Shown here piece by piece: positions 12,126 to 23,667 of a stretch of 64,000 nucleotides of DNA. The notes beneath the pieces were generated by a model. That model did not search any database. It had not been told where the DNA came from and saw only the letters and a list, made by a program, of their open reading frames with translations. A program made the translations under genes and the position numbers. Each line of letters starts with the position of its first letter. Within the stretch, counting starts at the first letter, position 1. The stretch spans positions 5,146,001 through 5,210,000 of the forward strand of contig NC_063274.1 in the NCBI RefSeq assembly GCF_910591885.1, in the 5' to 3' direction. This stretch comes from Bombus terrestris (Eukaryota > Arthropoda > Insecta > Hymenoptera > Apidae).

Positions 12126-15100
12126 TCTATATACGTGTTCAAATTGTTTGCAAACTTTACCAGTACGATCGTGTCTCGTTACGATGCTAATGAAATCTCA
12201 AAATGTTTCATACAACGCGTACGATATAGACGTTAAAGTTCCGTATATAGCGTGTAGTTGAAATACTTTGGCGAGACAGAGTGTATGTTCGGAAAATGAT
12301 TGCGCAGCAAAAGTTAGAGAATAATGCAAATCGCGAACCGCTGTTTCGCAATCGATGATTGCGTTCCGTTAACAACGCGTGATTTGCTGATTTTCGGCCG
12401 TAAAAGCGAGCGTATCGCGGAGCGATTGCCCCTTCGAAATCGAATACCGTAATCACGCGTTCGCAACCGAATTTAATCCTTTCAGCTATGCGTCACCTGT
12501 TTGAACACGCGCTCGTGACATGTATCATTGTGTCGAAAAAATGGGAAATTTTTATTTCGAGAAAATTTGTGCATATCAAATCGTAGAAAGGATCGAAATT
12601 GCTAAATTCCGACATGGTCGAGGTAATCGATTTCTATAGCCGAAAATATGAATTTCTTGCTCTACCGATCGCCAGATGCGCCTGTTCTACGCTGGTTACG
12701 AGCGACAGAATTGTCTGCGATCAGGAGATTCAACTTGCAGGTAGAAATACACGTGAGTGGAGACATCTCTTCGTGAACGATCGAAGATCCCGGCTACGTG
12801 ACCAGCACACGCATACGCGATGAAAACGAATGAATTTCCGGCGAACGACCGTGGCTGCTAGAAATTGCAACGCGTTATAAATTGAATGCGAAATTTCATC
12901 GGAGATTTGTTGTTGCCGTGCCACGCAATTTCACCTCGCAGCTGCGTTTTTTTCTCGTCCTGTATTTAATAACGCACGTGTGTGCTTCGAAAAAAAAAAA
13001 GAAAAAAACGGAGCGAAAAATGGCGCGAATTAGATCGCATGTAGTTGTTTATCGAACGAATTTACAAAAATTGAACTTGTCCCGATAGGCGCGTCAACAA
13101 CGTTCCACATCTGCAAAGGAAAACAAAAAGGGTGAAAAAAATAGGCGAAGAAATTTATCGTATGACGTAAAGCCTTGTTTTCGATATTATTAATAAAACT
13201 GACGATTAATCGTTTAATAAACTCTGAAAATAACAAAAAATCCCCGATGTTTCTTCACCTTTCGATAAGAATTGATATTTACATAATACGTGATATCGAC
13301 TCGAATAAACTCATTCAATATGTATACGTCTATCAGATTTAGATGGAAATAATAAAGGTCATAAACTGCTTTACGATAGTAATTTACGTTTGTTATTTTG
13401 AGAATTAGAAAATATTCGATTTTTATCGTGATCGTTTAATTCCTAATTTTCATCGTTAGAAAAGATAAATTACGAGGCAACGTACGCGGAAGTTTTGCCA
13501 AGCGTTTCGTATTGTTTCATTTACTTTCTGGTAATGTGAAACGTTCGCGCGTACGTTAAACAATCCAATTTTTCGAATCCATACATGAAGTTATTAAAGA
13601 ATAAAGCTTTTTCCGTTTAAATAGAATTCCGCGTATATGCGCATACACATAGAATTACGAAATATCGTTGCGAACAATCGGGAAAACTTTTTGTTGTCTT
13701 TTACAAGAAATACCTGCACCGTTTCGTTTGTTATGAAATTTCATTTTGCCACATGCACGGGGGAAACGTATGCGTGTAAGAAGTAAAAATAGAGACGCGG
13801 ATGGCGTTTACTTCAATTCACTGACTAAATCAACGATACATAAAAATAACGTCGCCGAGTATTGTGAAACTCGCCAAGCATAACGCACGGAAAAGAAGAG
13901 AATTATCGGAAAAATCGTTTCTATTCGACCTCATTAGCGGCGAGAGTCAATGCGACCAGTCTCTCCTCCGCCACCAAAACGTTTCATACAAACGATCTCA
14001 GCCTGCCGTTTGCAACGATTACAATTTTGTTGATTCGCTCTTCGTTGCAATTTCGTCGATGCAAACTCGATGCCTTGAACTTCGTTGGGCTTAGTGTTAA
14101 CGACGATCGATCGAGGAATCGCAGAAAAACGATGATCTCGCGGCAAATTAACGGCAAAAATCTTCTTAAACGAGGAGAAAAAAAGAAAGGAGGAGGGCGA
14201 ACGTCACGATCGTCCGCGAACGATTTAACGCGGGAAACGAACGTTATCCACGGGAGGAAAGTTCGGTCCGGTGTACGCGGTTTTTCGCGATTCATCGCGG
14301 CTATCCGGCTATCCGAATTCCAGCTGAAGAGGCCGAAATGCCCGGCGCGGAATACCGGAGGAAATAATTTTCAACGGAACACAGGACGGGCCCCGGCGAA
14401 CGAACAAAGATGAAAAGCCAGTCACGAATATGACTGACATCGAGCTATATCCTGGCGATCCACACGAGCCACGAGAAGTGGCAAAAAAAGGATAGGGTGG
14501 AAAAAAAGAGCCGGAGCCTGGCCTGGACCGATGTGGAAGAATAGAGGTGAACGTTGAACGAAGACAGCTCTATAGGAATTGAAAAGAAATAGACGGATAC
14601 ACGGATGAAAAGAGGAAGAGAGAGGTGGAAAAAAGGAGAAAAAGAGAGAAGAAGGTGCTTTGGAGAGCGGAGTCCAATTTTTAATGAAAGCGTGGAAAGA
14701 ACCATAAGTGCATATAGTGGCCGCATTTGTCCGCTTCTGAAGGGCTCTTCATGCAGAAGAGTCCTGCAGGACTATCGTGGTCGTGGCGAGTCCGATCCGG
14801 TTATACCCTGGCTGTATATCAGGGAAAAGGTGGGGAGGGGGGGAGGAGGAGGAGGATGAGAAAAAGATTCCAATAATTGCTGGTCGAAAAATATCGACAG
14901 TAAACTCTCTCGACCTTTTAATTGCACACCGAAGCACAAGGCATATTGGTTTTCCAGTCGTGTTTTCTCCTTTCGTGCTCTTTTGCCGATCCAAATTTCT
15001 CTTTCTCTCTTACTTTCGTTCTCGTTTATACGTTCGTCTCTCTTTCGTTCGTTCACGGTATTTCACTCTTCCTCTCTCGGACTAAACCTTTTCTACGCAA

Positions 15101-18100
15101 AAAGATAGTACGCGCCGAGTTTTCTCCGAGGTCATTCATACGTCGGATGCTCGATCCTTCCGAGGGAGAAATTTATTTCTTTTTTCTTTTTATCACGAAT
15201 GGAGGAGATATTTTTTGAGAGGAGAAAGGAAGAGATTTAGTTGATTTTAATTTTGACGGAGGTTTGGATTTGTGGTGATTATTATATGAGGAAACTTGCC
15301 AATGGTACTCGCTATAGTATTTTTATATTGATTCGAATATCGGATTTTATTAATTGAGATGAAATACGTCTGGATAAAGGGCCATTTTCAAATATTAGCT
15401 TCGGGCAAAGAGAATTTCTCGATGATTAAAATAAGTCAATTTATCGGAAGATTCGTTCGAGTCAATATAAGATTCGGCTTTAATCGTCCCGATTAATTAT
15501 TCTTCTTTCCTCTCTGCAATTTCCTGACGAGAAATCTTATATTTTGATCCCCATTCTCTGTATTTCTCCAACCTTTGTCGAAGATAATTCGGTTAGACGA
15601 TCGAATAAAATTAAATTCGCTTCAAAAACGTTTAAAAATATGAATTTTTGCCATTTCATAAATTTCCTTCATCATTTCGCGTTTACTGTCTAATGTATCA
15701 GATAAGCGAAAACGCTCTGACGTTTCTTCCACGAGAACAATGTTGCGGAGATACAGAGAATCGTAATTTTATTTATCAGAATAATGGAATTGATAATTAT
15801 TAATAATTAATAATTCATAATTATAAAGTTCGATTCTTTTATAAAGGAAGCTTTATAGAAAAATTTTCTTGGTCGTCTCGTGAAACGAAATAACGATAAG
15901 CCGTATGTCTAAAATTTGAGATTGAAATTAAGTTATTCGTTTGAGGGGCCAAAAAAGCTATGTTGCTATTTTCGTAAAAGAAAAGGAAGATGCGTAGAAC
16001 GAAAAGAGAACGTTCATCAAACTAAGAGTAACTATTTTGTTAAATAAAATGACGTTCCTGTATATCTCTGCGTCGTTCCTTTTCTTCATGGGAGGAGCAA
16101 CAGACGTACGAATGAGACAAATTGTCGTCGTTCGAAAACACGAAAACTGAAAATCGATTTCTAATTCGTGATCGCTCGGTGAAAACAAAAATCTTTAATA
16201 AATCGATTTGCTGTTTCGGTATTGCAGCCGATGAATTTATACCTACGTTTTGTTTATGCATAATCGCAAAAATAATTCACGCATGACCCTCGTACATATC
16301 GAGAGGCAATATTTTGTAGTAACAACATAAACGCTCATTCTTTATGGGTATTTAATGCGTAGGTATTTTGCGCATGGTAATTTGTTCCGTGATTGTTAGG
16401 TCAACGAGCACGTATGCTTTATCTCGATGCGGTTAAGAACGGTGTGACTGATTAATCGCTATACGTAGTTATTTATGAAGCTCGAAATAATTGCAGTGGA
16501 TACGGATTATTATTAATAAACGATGTACGATCGTAGGATAATTGTCAAGAAGATTTGTACGTGCGTGTTTTTTAACGAAAAATATCGTGAGTGATGTTCT
16601 ACGATTAGAAAAAGGAATTTTGTTAAAATTTACTTGTACTTCGAATAATCAAATATTACGACGGAGTAATATTAATATACACGTCAATCGTACACATCAA
16701 TGATACAACAGATACAGTCATTAATGTTCGATAAGCAATTATGATTATTAATATAGCGAACAATGAAAATTATTATTGCTTACGAAACCGATTTTCCCAG
16801 AATTTCGCGTTACTTTAAAATTACAATGCAATAGCAAACTATAATTATTAAATATAATTTCGGGGAAGTTAACGTGCCAATTTCAAATTAATGTTTACGA
16901 TTTATACACCAAATATTCGTTAAAGTCTAACGAAGTACTTCGCTCAATTAAATTTTAAATAATTAACTTTCGCAAGATCGATCTTCGACTAGATGAACGA
17001 TAAACGTTTTTCGGAAAATCTACTTCTTTAATCTTAGAAAATATCACCACGATCTCCGTTGTATATCCTTAAACGAACTACGCTCGGTCTTTTTTCCTTT
17101 TTTCGTTATTCTTATTTAACATCAACACGATGGTAAATCATAATCTACTTTCATTTACTCGTACAAGTAAAGGAAAAATAAACGGAGGATAATGTTAGGA
17201 CAGAAACTAAGACCAACCTAATCCTAATAATCGAATTAAATCTGAACGATATTAAGAAGGGAGCGAGTATCGGGCAACGTAGCTTATCAACGGGAGCAAA
17301 CAGAAAATTCACGAGAATTAAAATGAAACAGATAATGGATTCGTTATGAAGCACTACAAACATTGATCTTCCTTTGTACCGCGTTTCTTATTAAATCGAA
17401 AGCGGCTACACTGTGGATTAGGTGAATATACCCTGAAATACAGATACACGAAAATGAAATTAAAATTGGAATTATCGACCAAACCGATTACGAGTTCGGT
17501 ATATAACGCAAGTAAATGTACATCCTTCCTTTCTTTCGCGTTATTGTAGTATCGTGGACGAAAGGCCTAAAAGATATCGGGATCAGATAAGATATCGATT
17601 AATTATAATACATTATTATGATTAGTTCACGTTAAACAACCATCGTTTCCTATTTAACCAACATCTGTTTAATCCATTTATTGTAAATAACGTAATTACA
17701 GTAAAGATCCTATATTATCGTATATCCGAGAAATAATTATCAAAGCCAATTTCCTCATTCGGAAACGAACAAACGAATATCTATAAATAATCGAATCGAT
17801 CTGTCGCCTATTTTTCTTGGAATTGTACTTTTTATAGAAACTTATTCTACACAGAGTTGAGATTCCTCGTGTATCACATTTCACGGTTAGCCTAATAGGT
17901 TTTATTTATAGTTATTAATTGTGGATAAAATACGAAGGATGGAGAAATCATCGTTCGGTGTTTATGTCTTTTCTTCTTTTGAAACTTTATTTATTCTGTA
18001 TAATAGCTTGTCAAAAAGACTCGGCTGTATTATCAGATAATGGATGGATTTTAACAACATAAGCTCCACGGAATTTTTAGTAAGGAAAGATTCACTATAA

Positions 18101-18228
18101 CTATAATAAAATAAGCGTAGTTTTTTTAAATATTTGGTAATTTCTTGACATTAGTCGCGTCTTCTTCGCGTATCCCTCGTCGCATGGAAAATTCGTCGGA
18201 GCTTGGTGTAGGATTGGTAGAATTGGAT
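12126..18228. other. No recognisable gene; GC- and CpG-rich core at about 13.9-15.1 kb
   Basis: Open frames up to 128 codons occur on both strands, but overlapping frames of similar length in a CpG-rich segment suggest composition rather than coding. The segment 14470-14680 is strongly purine-rich on the plus strand, and 14743-14855 holds several dyads and a G-rich run (see findings). It could be a promoter or untranslated exon of a gene I cannot identify. A possible poly-A signal for defensin-1 is AATAAA on the minus strand at 17987-17992. Confidence 0.45.
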
Positions 18229-20145
18229 TTAACCGAAACGTTTGTCCCAGAGATCCTTGAAGTTGGTCCTGGAACGAGAAAAACCACATGAACTTCCCAT
18301 TTTCTGCCCTAAGAATATTCTAAGTCTAATAGCTGTACAGTATTTACAGTATTTTCGTTTACTGAACATTTGAAATATCTACAACACGTCCAAATGACAC
18401 GAAAGTTAGCTACCTCCAACAATACTTCAAAATTAAGACGCGAGATTATCTTCGGATATTTGATTACGCACAGCAACAATAATCAGCTTGCTGATTCTCT
18501 AAATTTTGCTTTCGCCTCGTTTTAGTAACAAATCTTATGAATTTTCATGTAGTAGGAACTTCATCTATGGTAACAGCGTGAACTATCGATAATCAACGTG
18601 ACACGAGGCCCAACACGACGAACGATAGAAACTTTCCAAGCGAATTAAAACACGAATTTTCTCCTGAAACGTCTGCGGTACTATAAAAAACAAAAGTTAC
18701 ATTTCGTAGGACGAAAATTTTCAATGGGCATTGAATTTACCAAAAGATTATTGAATCTACGCTATAGTACTGAAAACCTAATCGTCGTTCAAATTCAACT
18801 CGTTGGAAATTTAATAAACTGAAAGTTGGCTATATTTAATAATCGTTTAACCTGCGAGAATTTTCCAACTATATCAAATTTACTTAATCAGTAGATATCG
18901 AATTTTCTAAAATATCAGTGGATCCATCATCTAAGACTTGGCCATCGCATAAATTTGAACAAATTAACGAAATTGATTCGACTGTTAATGGAAAAAATTA
19001 CACTTGACACGCGAGAATCCTCGATCGATAGCAGATTCACTAAAGTATTACCGGATTCGCTAGAAAGTTTAAGATTCGATCGTCGTTGAGATTCCAGAAA
19101 TCTCGTGACTTCAAACTTGAGTCTTAATACGGAATCACTTGTAACGTACGAGTTTTCGATCAACAGACGTCGAATAGTCGCGGCAAAACATTCAAAATTG
19201 GTCGTTTAAGTTCAAACAACTTGGGCAGGTGAAATTAAAGGAATGACGTACTTGCGACAAAGGCAGACTCCGTTCTCGCAGCGACCTCCAGCTTTGCCCA
19301 TGCTGAGACAGTTGGCAGCGCAAGCACTATGTTCTGCGACTCCTTTGATGGAGAGAAGGTCGCAGGTCACTCTTCTTTGTCTATCGGCACGTTCCTCGAT
19401 ACCAGCTTGTTCGAGGAGCTCGTACTCCTCCTCTGAAATTTAAATACCGTCTTTAAGCCTTCTGTCTGCTGCGTATAATAGATGAAACACGGTAATTGGC
19501 AAAGGAATCGAGAATTAACGCTCGGATATTTCTCAATAGAAAGGCGAAGACGGTGGAGCATTAAAACAGCAGCTGTCTTTAACAATGAACAACGAATACG
19601 AATAACAAACAACGTTTTGTCTTTCTGCGTTTACCGGTAATTATTCTGCTAATTACCCTTATTATACCCGGTAATTATTTCTTGAATATCTGATAATCAT
19701 CGAGAAGAATGGAGGGTCCATACAGCTCTGGTAAATATTTAGCTAGCGAGCGTATCTTTTGACCGAATAGTCGAACTTGTTAGATTATTTTCACTTATCA
19801 TGTAAACGTAAAAAGCGCAAGGTTTATTGAGAGTTATTTATATCGAATTCGTATCCAGTCAGCTAATATTTAAAAGCTGTTAAATGAGAAAATTGAAAGT
19901 ATTAAGAGATTAATATTAAAAGGTATTAAAGGATCGAAAAATATGGGTGTTAAAAAATTAATGTTAACGAATAGAACGAACTTTTATTCCAGAGGAATGT
20001 CGAGAGATTTTCGTTAAACGGTTGAACATTCGTGACAATTTGCGAGTTGTTTAATTAGATAGAAGGTTCACTTACCCACGGGTGCTGCCATGATGGCCGC
20101 TACAGCCACAAAGAGAAGAGCCACAAGAAAATAGACCTTCACCAT
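18229..20145 (-). CDS. Def1: Defensin-1 (insect cysteine-stabilised antimicrobial peptide precursor)
   Basis: Three coding exons on the minus strand: 20145..20076, 19432..19252 and 18268..18229. Borders are GT..AG and the joined phases give about 96 residues. Residues 1-20 (MVKVYFLVALLFVAVAAIMA) form a signal peptide. A short acidic propeptide ends in RQRR, a dibasic cleavage site. The mature part starts VTCDLLSIKG and has six Cys in the order expected for the CS-alpha-beta fold (C...CAANC...GRC...CLC). Exon 3 encodes only the C-terminal extension ending DKRFG, whose terminal Gly suggests amidation. This exon layout is that of hymenopteran defensin-1, and the mature sequence as I recall it fits bumblebees. 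The peptide is secreted from fat body, haemocytes or glands and acts mainly on Gram-positive bacteria (family knowledge). The start is chosen for the signal peptide; in-frame ATGs further upstream are in the 5' leader. Confidence 0.95.
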
Positions 20146-20222
20146 TTTGGCTAAAGTTTTTGTGAAAATTCGACGGTAAACTGTGTTCAAGTTACTGAAG
20201 AATAGACCAAGAAGTGTCTGAT

Positions 20223-20252
20223 GACTGAACGTTAGCTGGCGCGGTTTATATA
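20223..20252 (-). promoter_or_regulatory. Core promoter of defensin-1: TATA box and initiator
   Basis: On the minus strand TATATAAA lies at 20252-20245. The arthropod initiator TCAGT follows at 20227-20223, with its A about 27 bases downstream of the TATA start, the usual spacing. This predicts transcription from about 20225 and a leader of about 80 bases before the ATG at 20145. Confidence 0.75.
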
Positions 20253-20337
20253 CAACTCCGTGTCCATTGAACCATGTGTGTACAAGTGCATACTCAATGA
20301 AGTGTAGTATATAAGGCAATCTCATCATCAGCATACG

Positions 20338-20347
20338 GGTAAGTCCC
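20338..20347 (-). promoter_or_regulatory. kappaB-like site upstream of defensin-1
   Basis: The minus strand reads GGGACTTACC, one base from the classic kappaB sequence GGGACTTTCC, about 115 bases upstream of the predicted start. A GATA motif (AGATAA, minus strand) lies at 20403-20398. Insect immune peptide genes are commonly driven by Rel factors with GATA sites nearby. The sites are seen; their use is inferred. Confidence 0.5.
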
Positions 20348-21002
20348 TGAAACCTGGAATGAACTCTTGCTGTGTGGTCGCGTCAGACGGAAAAAGGTTA
20401 TCTCTTTTGTAATTGCTAATTGCTCTACTTCGATAAATATATCTGTGTTCCTGATGTTGCAGAATCAAAGATCAATAGTTACAATTGTACAAATTATGCC
20501 ACTAGTATCGATAATTCAATGATATTCTATTAAGTTGCTTCGTTTGCGCTTCAAATCAATTAGCTATTTATTAAATATTTTACCAAGTGCATTATTTTGT
20601 TTCTCATATGTTAGATTTAAAGATTGACAATTACGATTACATAAATTGTAGAATTAATTGTTAAATACTTTCATTAGATGTTTTATGAAAAACATTTTCG
20701 TTTAAATCCGTTTTACGATCTCAGACATTGAAAGAATGCGTATATAATTCATCCGATAATTTGTATAACAAATATCTTTTACATTCCCTCATCGTCTTTC
20801 TAATTAATCACTTAGATGGGAAATAATAATATGCTGATTCCCGAACTGAAGTAAATTTCAAAATGTTTTTAAACGATTGCAATAGAACAATGCAAGATGT
20901 TAATGTTGAACACTGTGAAAATTGGAATAGAATGGTCGTATTTTGGGTGTAATGAGAACAAAGAGAAATATTGATTCTCGAGGTGTGTGCTTTTTTTATT
21001 AA

Positions 21003-21380
21003 AATTAATCGAACTTGTCATATCAAAATATTTCCATCTTTCTTCGTTTTATTCTTTTTATAAATAATATCTTTACAACCATGTACATATATAACATATA
21101 ATATTTCTATTCTCGTAATTGAACTGCAAATCTTTACGCAAGTTTATATTTTTATTAACGTAACTAAATTGTATTAAATATGTGTATTATCGAATTAATC
21201 GAACTTGCCATATCAAAATATTTCCATCTTTCTTCGTTTTATTCTTTTTATAAATAATATCTTTACAACCATGTACATATATAACATATAATATTTCTAT
21301 TCTCGTAATCGAACTGCAAATCTTTACGCAAGTTTATATTTTTATTAACGTAACTACATTGTATTAAATATGTGTATTAA
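21003..21380. repeat. Two-copy tandem duplication, 190-bp unit
   Basis: Copy 1 starts at 21003 (AATTAATCGAACTTGTCATA) and copy 2 at 21193 (AATTAATCGAACTTGCCATA). They differ at about three positions (T/C early, GTAATTG/GTAATCG, ACTAAA/ACTACA), so the duplication is recent. Confidence 0.93.
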
Positions 21381-23363
21381 ATATTATAAAAAGCTTGAAT
21401 ATTTTATATATTTTTGCATGTTACGCATATACTGTACACTTCTTTGTTCTTATATTTTCATATTTATTATAAACGCATAAACATATCCGTAATCTACTTG
21501 AAATGTTCTAGCAAACTTAAAGTTGCCCCCTGCTATTGGAAATTTTCTACATTGTTCGATAAATAAGTTTTATCTGGTGTTTTCATATAATTCATTGCTT
21601 CGATTTTTTGTATTTCCAAATTTAGATATACGAACACATGTATGCAAATTGGGGATTCCTAGAGCGAGAAACTTTTACGCTTAACACCAATTATACTCTC
21701 TGATACCGAATACTAACAGATAAACGTTAAAGAATTTCCGTTATCTGAAACATTGGGTTTTCCCACACGCATACCATTCCTTTCAATCAGTGTTATTGTC
21801 TTTATGACCGATGTTTCAAAGTCACGATCTTTTCCTTTCGTATTTCATAATCCGAGCTTAAATTTCATTTTATAAATAATACAATTTCAATTTAATGAAA
21901 TAAAATATATAAATAAAATAAAACCTTCAAAGATTTATCTTCTCTTACTGCGAACTGCGACTATAATTTTGGAACCACAACTGTAAATTAATGTACAAAT
22001 TGTAGCATATTTTATAATTACGAAATTTTTATAAAATTTCCTTTCTATCTTTTATAACGAAGGAAGAAATATCTTGAAATAATTTAAGTATTTTGTTAGG
22101 TTCGTCGCATGCGTCTAATAAATTTATAAATCTTTTCTGTTCAACAAATGACAATGCGGTTGAATGAAAATTTTGCAACCATTCCGATGATAAATAACAA
22201 CATATCGCTTTCTAAGTGGAAATTAATAAAATTAATAAAAAATTGACAACGTCGATTATTTAGAAATTACAATCTTAATTAAGGACTAATATAATTTAAC
22301 GGAAGGGAAAATTTTTCGTTCAAGGTAACGTTACGACACAAAAGTATGATTTATTTTCGATATAAGATTTAAGGAAAGATATGATTAAAATTCTCTTTTA
22401 GTTATTCCTAGATATTTTCATCGCATACATATTTTTCAGAGACAGAGTACTTGCCAAAATTGGATATTTTCAGAATGTAAATATACTGCCATATTTTTTT
22501 ATAAAGTTAAAAGCTTTTAATACTTGCTTCCCTTCAAGGTATATATGCTTGTTATTTACGTAGCCATTTCAAATAGAAGTAGTATTTCTTGATGTGGACG
22601 TACATTCTCTTATTAGATACTACGATATTGTTTATGAAGGAAAATTAAAAACGCATAGAATATTGCATTCGATTAAGAAACTTTATTTAGCACAAATTTA
22701 AATTACGGACTTTCCGTATACATAGTTAATTTACGTTAAATCTAATAATTCATTCGTATCATATTTTCTCGAAAAATAAATCTTCCCTGTGCGCTCAAAG
22801 ATAAGCACCTGAATCACGCGACATAACTTAGAAAGTATAATACTCTGCTTTTCATCTTTTTTTTACGCTATGTGATACAGAACGTTACGTTGTGTAATAG
22901 AAAAATTGGTAAACGTGTGATTGAGAAAATACAAAAATACGTATAATTAGATCAAACGTTATAATACTGTAACTTTATAAGCTATATCAATACTGTAAGA
23001 TAAACTACCGTGAAAAACACCTGATATCCCTACACCATTACAAATTTTCTACCGCTATATCATACTTTTAATATTAATCCCACTTCTATCAAAAACAATT
23101 TAAGAATTGTTAATCAATCGTCGGTAACTGCAAAATTTTATAAGACGAACCGATGCTGTCAAAAACCTGTAAAAGTCAACGATATTTCAATTTCTTTTTT
23201 TCAACCGAGTTACTGATATCATATTTTCCGGTGGTTGATGAAATTTTAAACAATCGATCCGAAACAAAATATTTCACTTTGTTTCTTTACATAACGGTAT
23301 AATGTGCTGATCCATTGCGCCATAAAGCAGATATTGTACACTTGTCGAACATGTCATCTTGTT

Positions 23364-23383
23364 CCCCCCCCCCCCCCCCCGGG
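23364..23383. repeat. Poly-C tract (17 C) followed by GGG
   Basis: Seventeen consecutive C, then GGG. This is exceptional in DNA this AT-rich. Its length may be affected by assembly or sequencing. Confidence 0.9.
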
Positions 23384-23667
23384 CTCCGCTTGTACGTAGG
23401 ATAAAATGTACATCATCCTTGTTCAAGCAACGTGTAAATACCACCGGGATTCACTGTAGACTTGGAGTTGTGAATTTTTCCTCGTTGATAAACCAGAATT
23501 TCGCAAACCAACGTTATTCTATTTATTAATATCTTCATTGAGATTATCTTGGTCAAGGAAAAACTTCGCTGATTTTTCCATACCCGTAGTTCCTTATCGG
23601 CCGACCGTGAGAGACGAAACGTTAAAGTTGTATCTATAAATTGAACGATATCGATTAGTTCTGGATA

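Larger units (their letters stand above)
20404..23667. other. AT-rich intergenic DNA between defensin-1 and the satellite
   Basis: No gene seen and no open frame above 60 codons. It contains the 190-bp tandem duplication (21003..21380), a palindromic GGGTTTTCCC at 21755-21764 and a poly-C tract at 23364-23380. Confidence 0.6.

Noticed and set aside
14027..14413. 128-codon open frame in the CpG-rich segment
   Set aside because: Frames of similar length overlap it on the other strand, and the Arg/Lys/Ser-rich translation resembles no family.
20068..20334. 88-codon open frame as the full defensin first exon
   Set aside because: The signal peptide begins at the internal Met at 20145; sequence upstream contains the TATA box and initiator, so it cannot all be coding.
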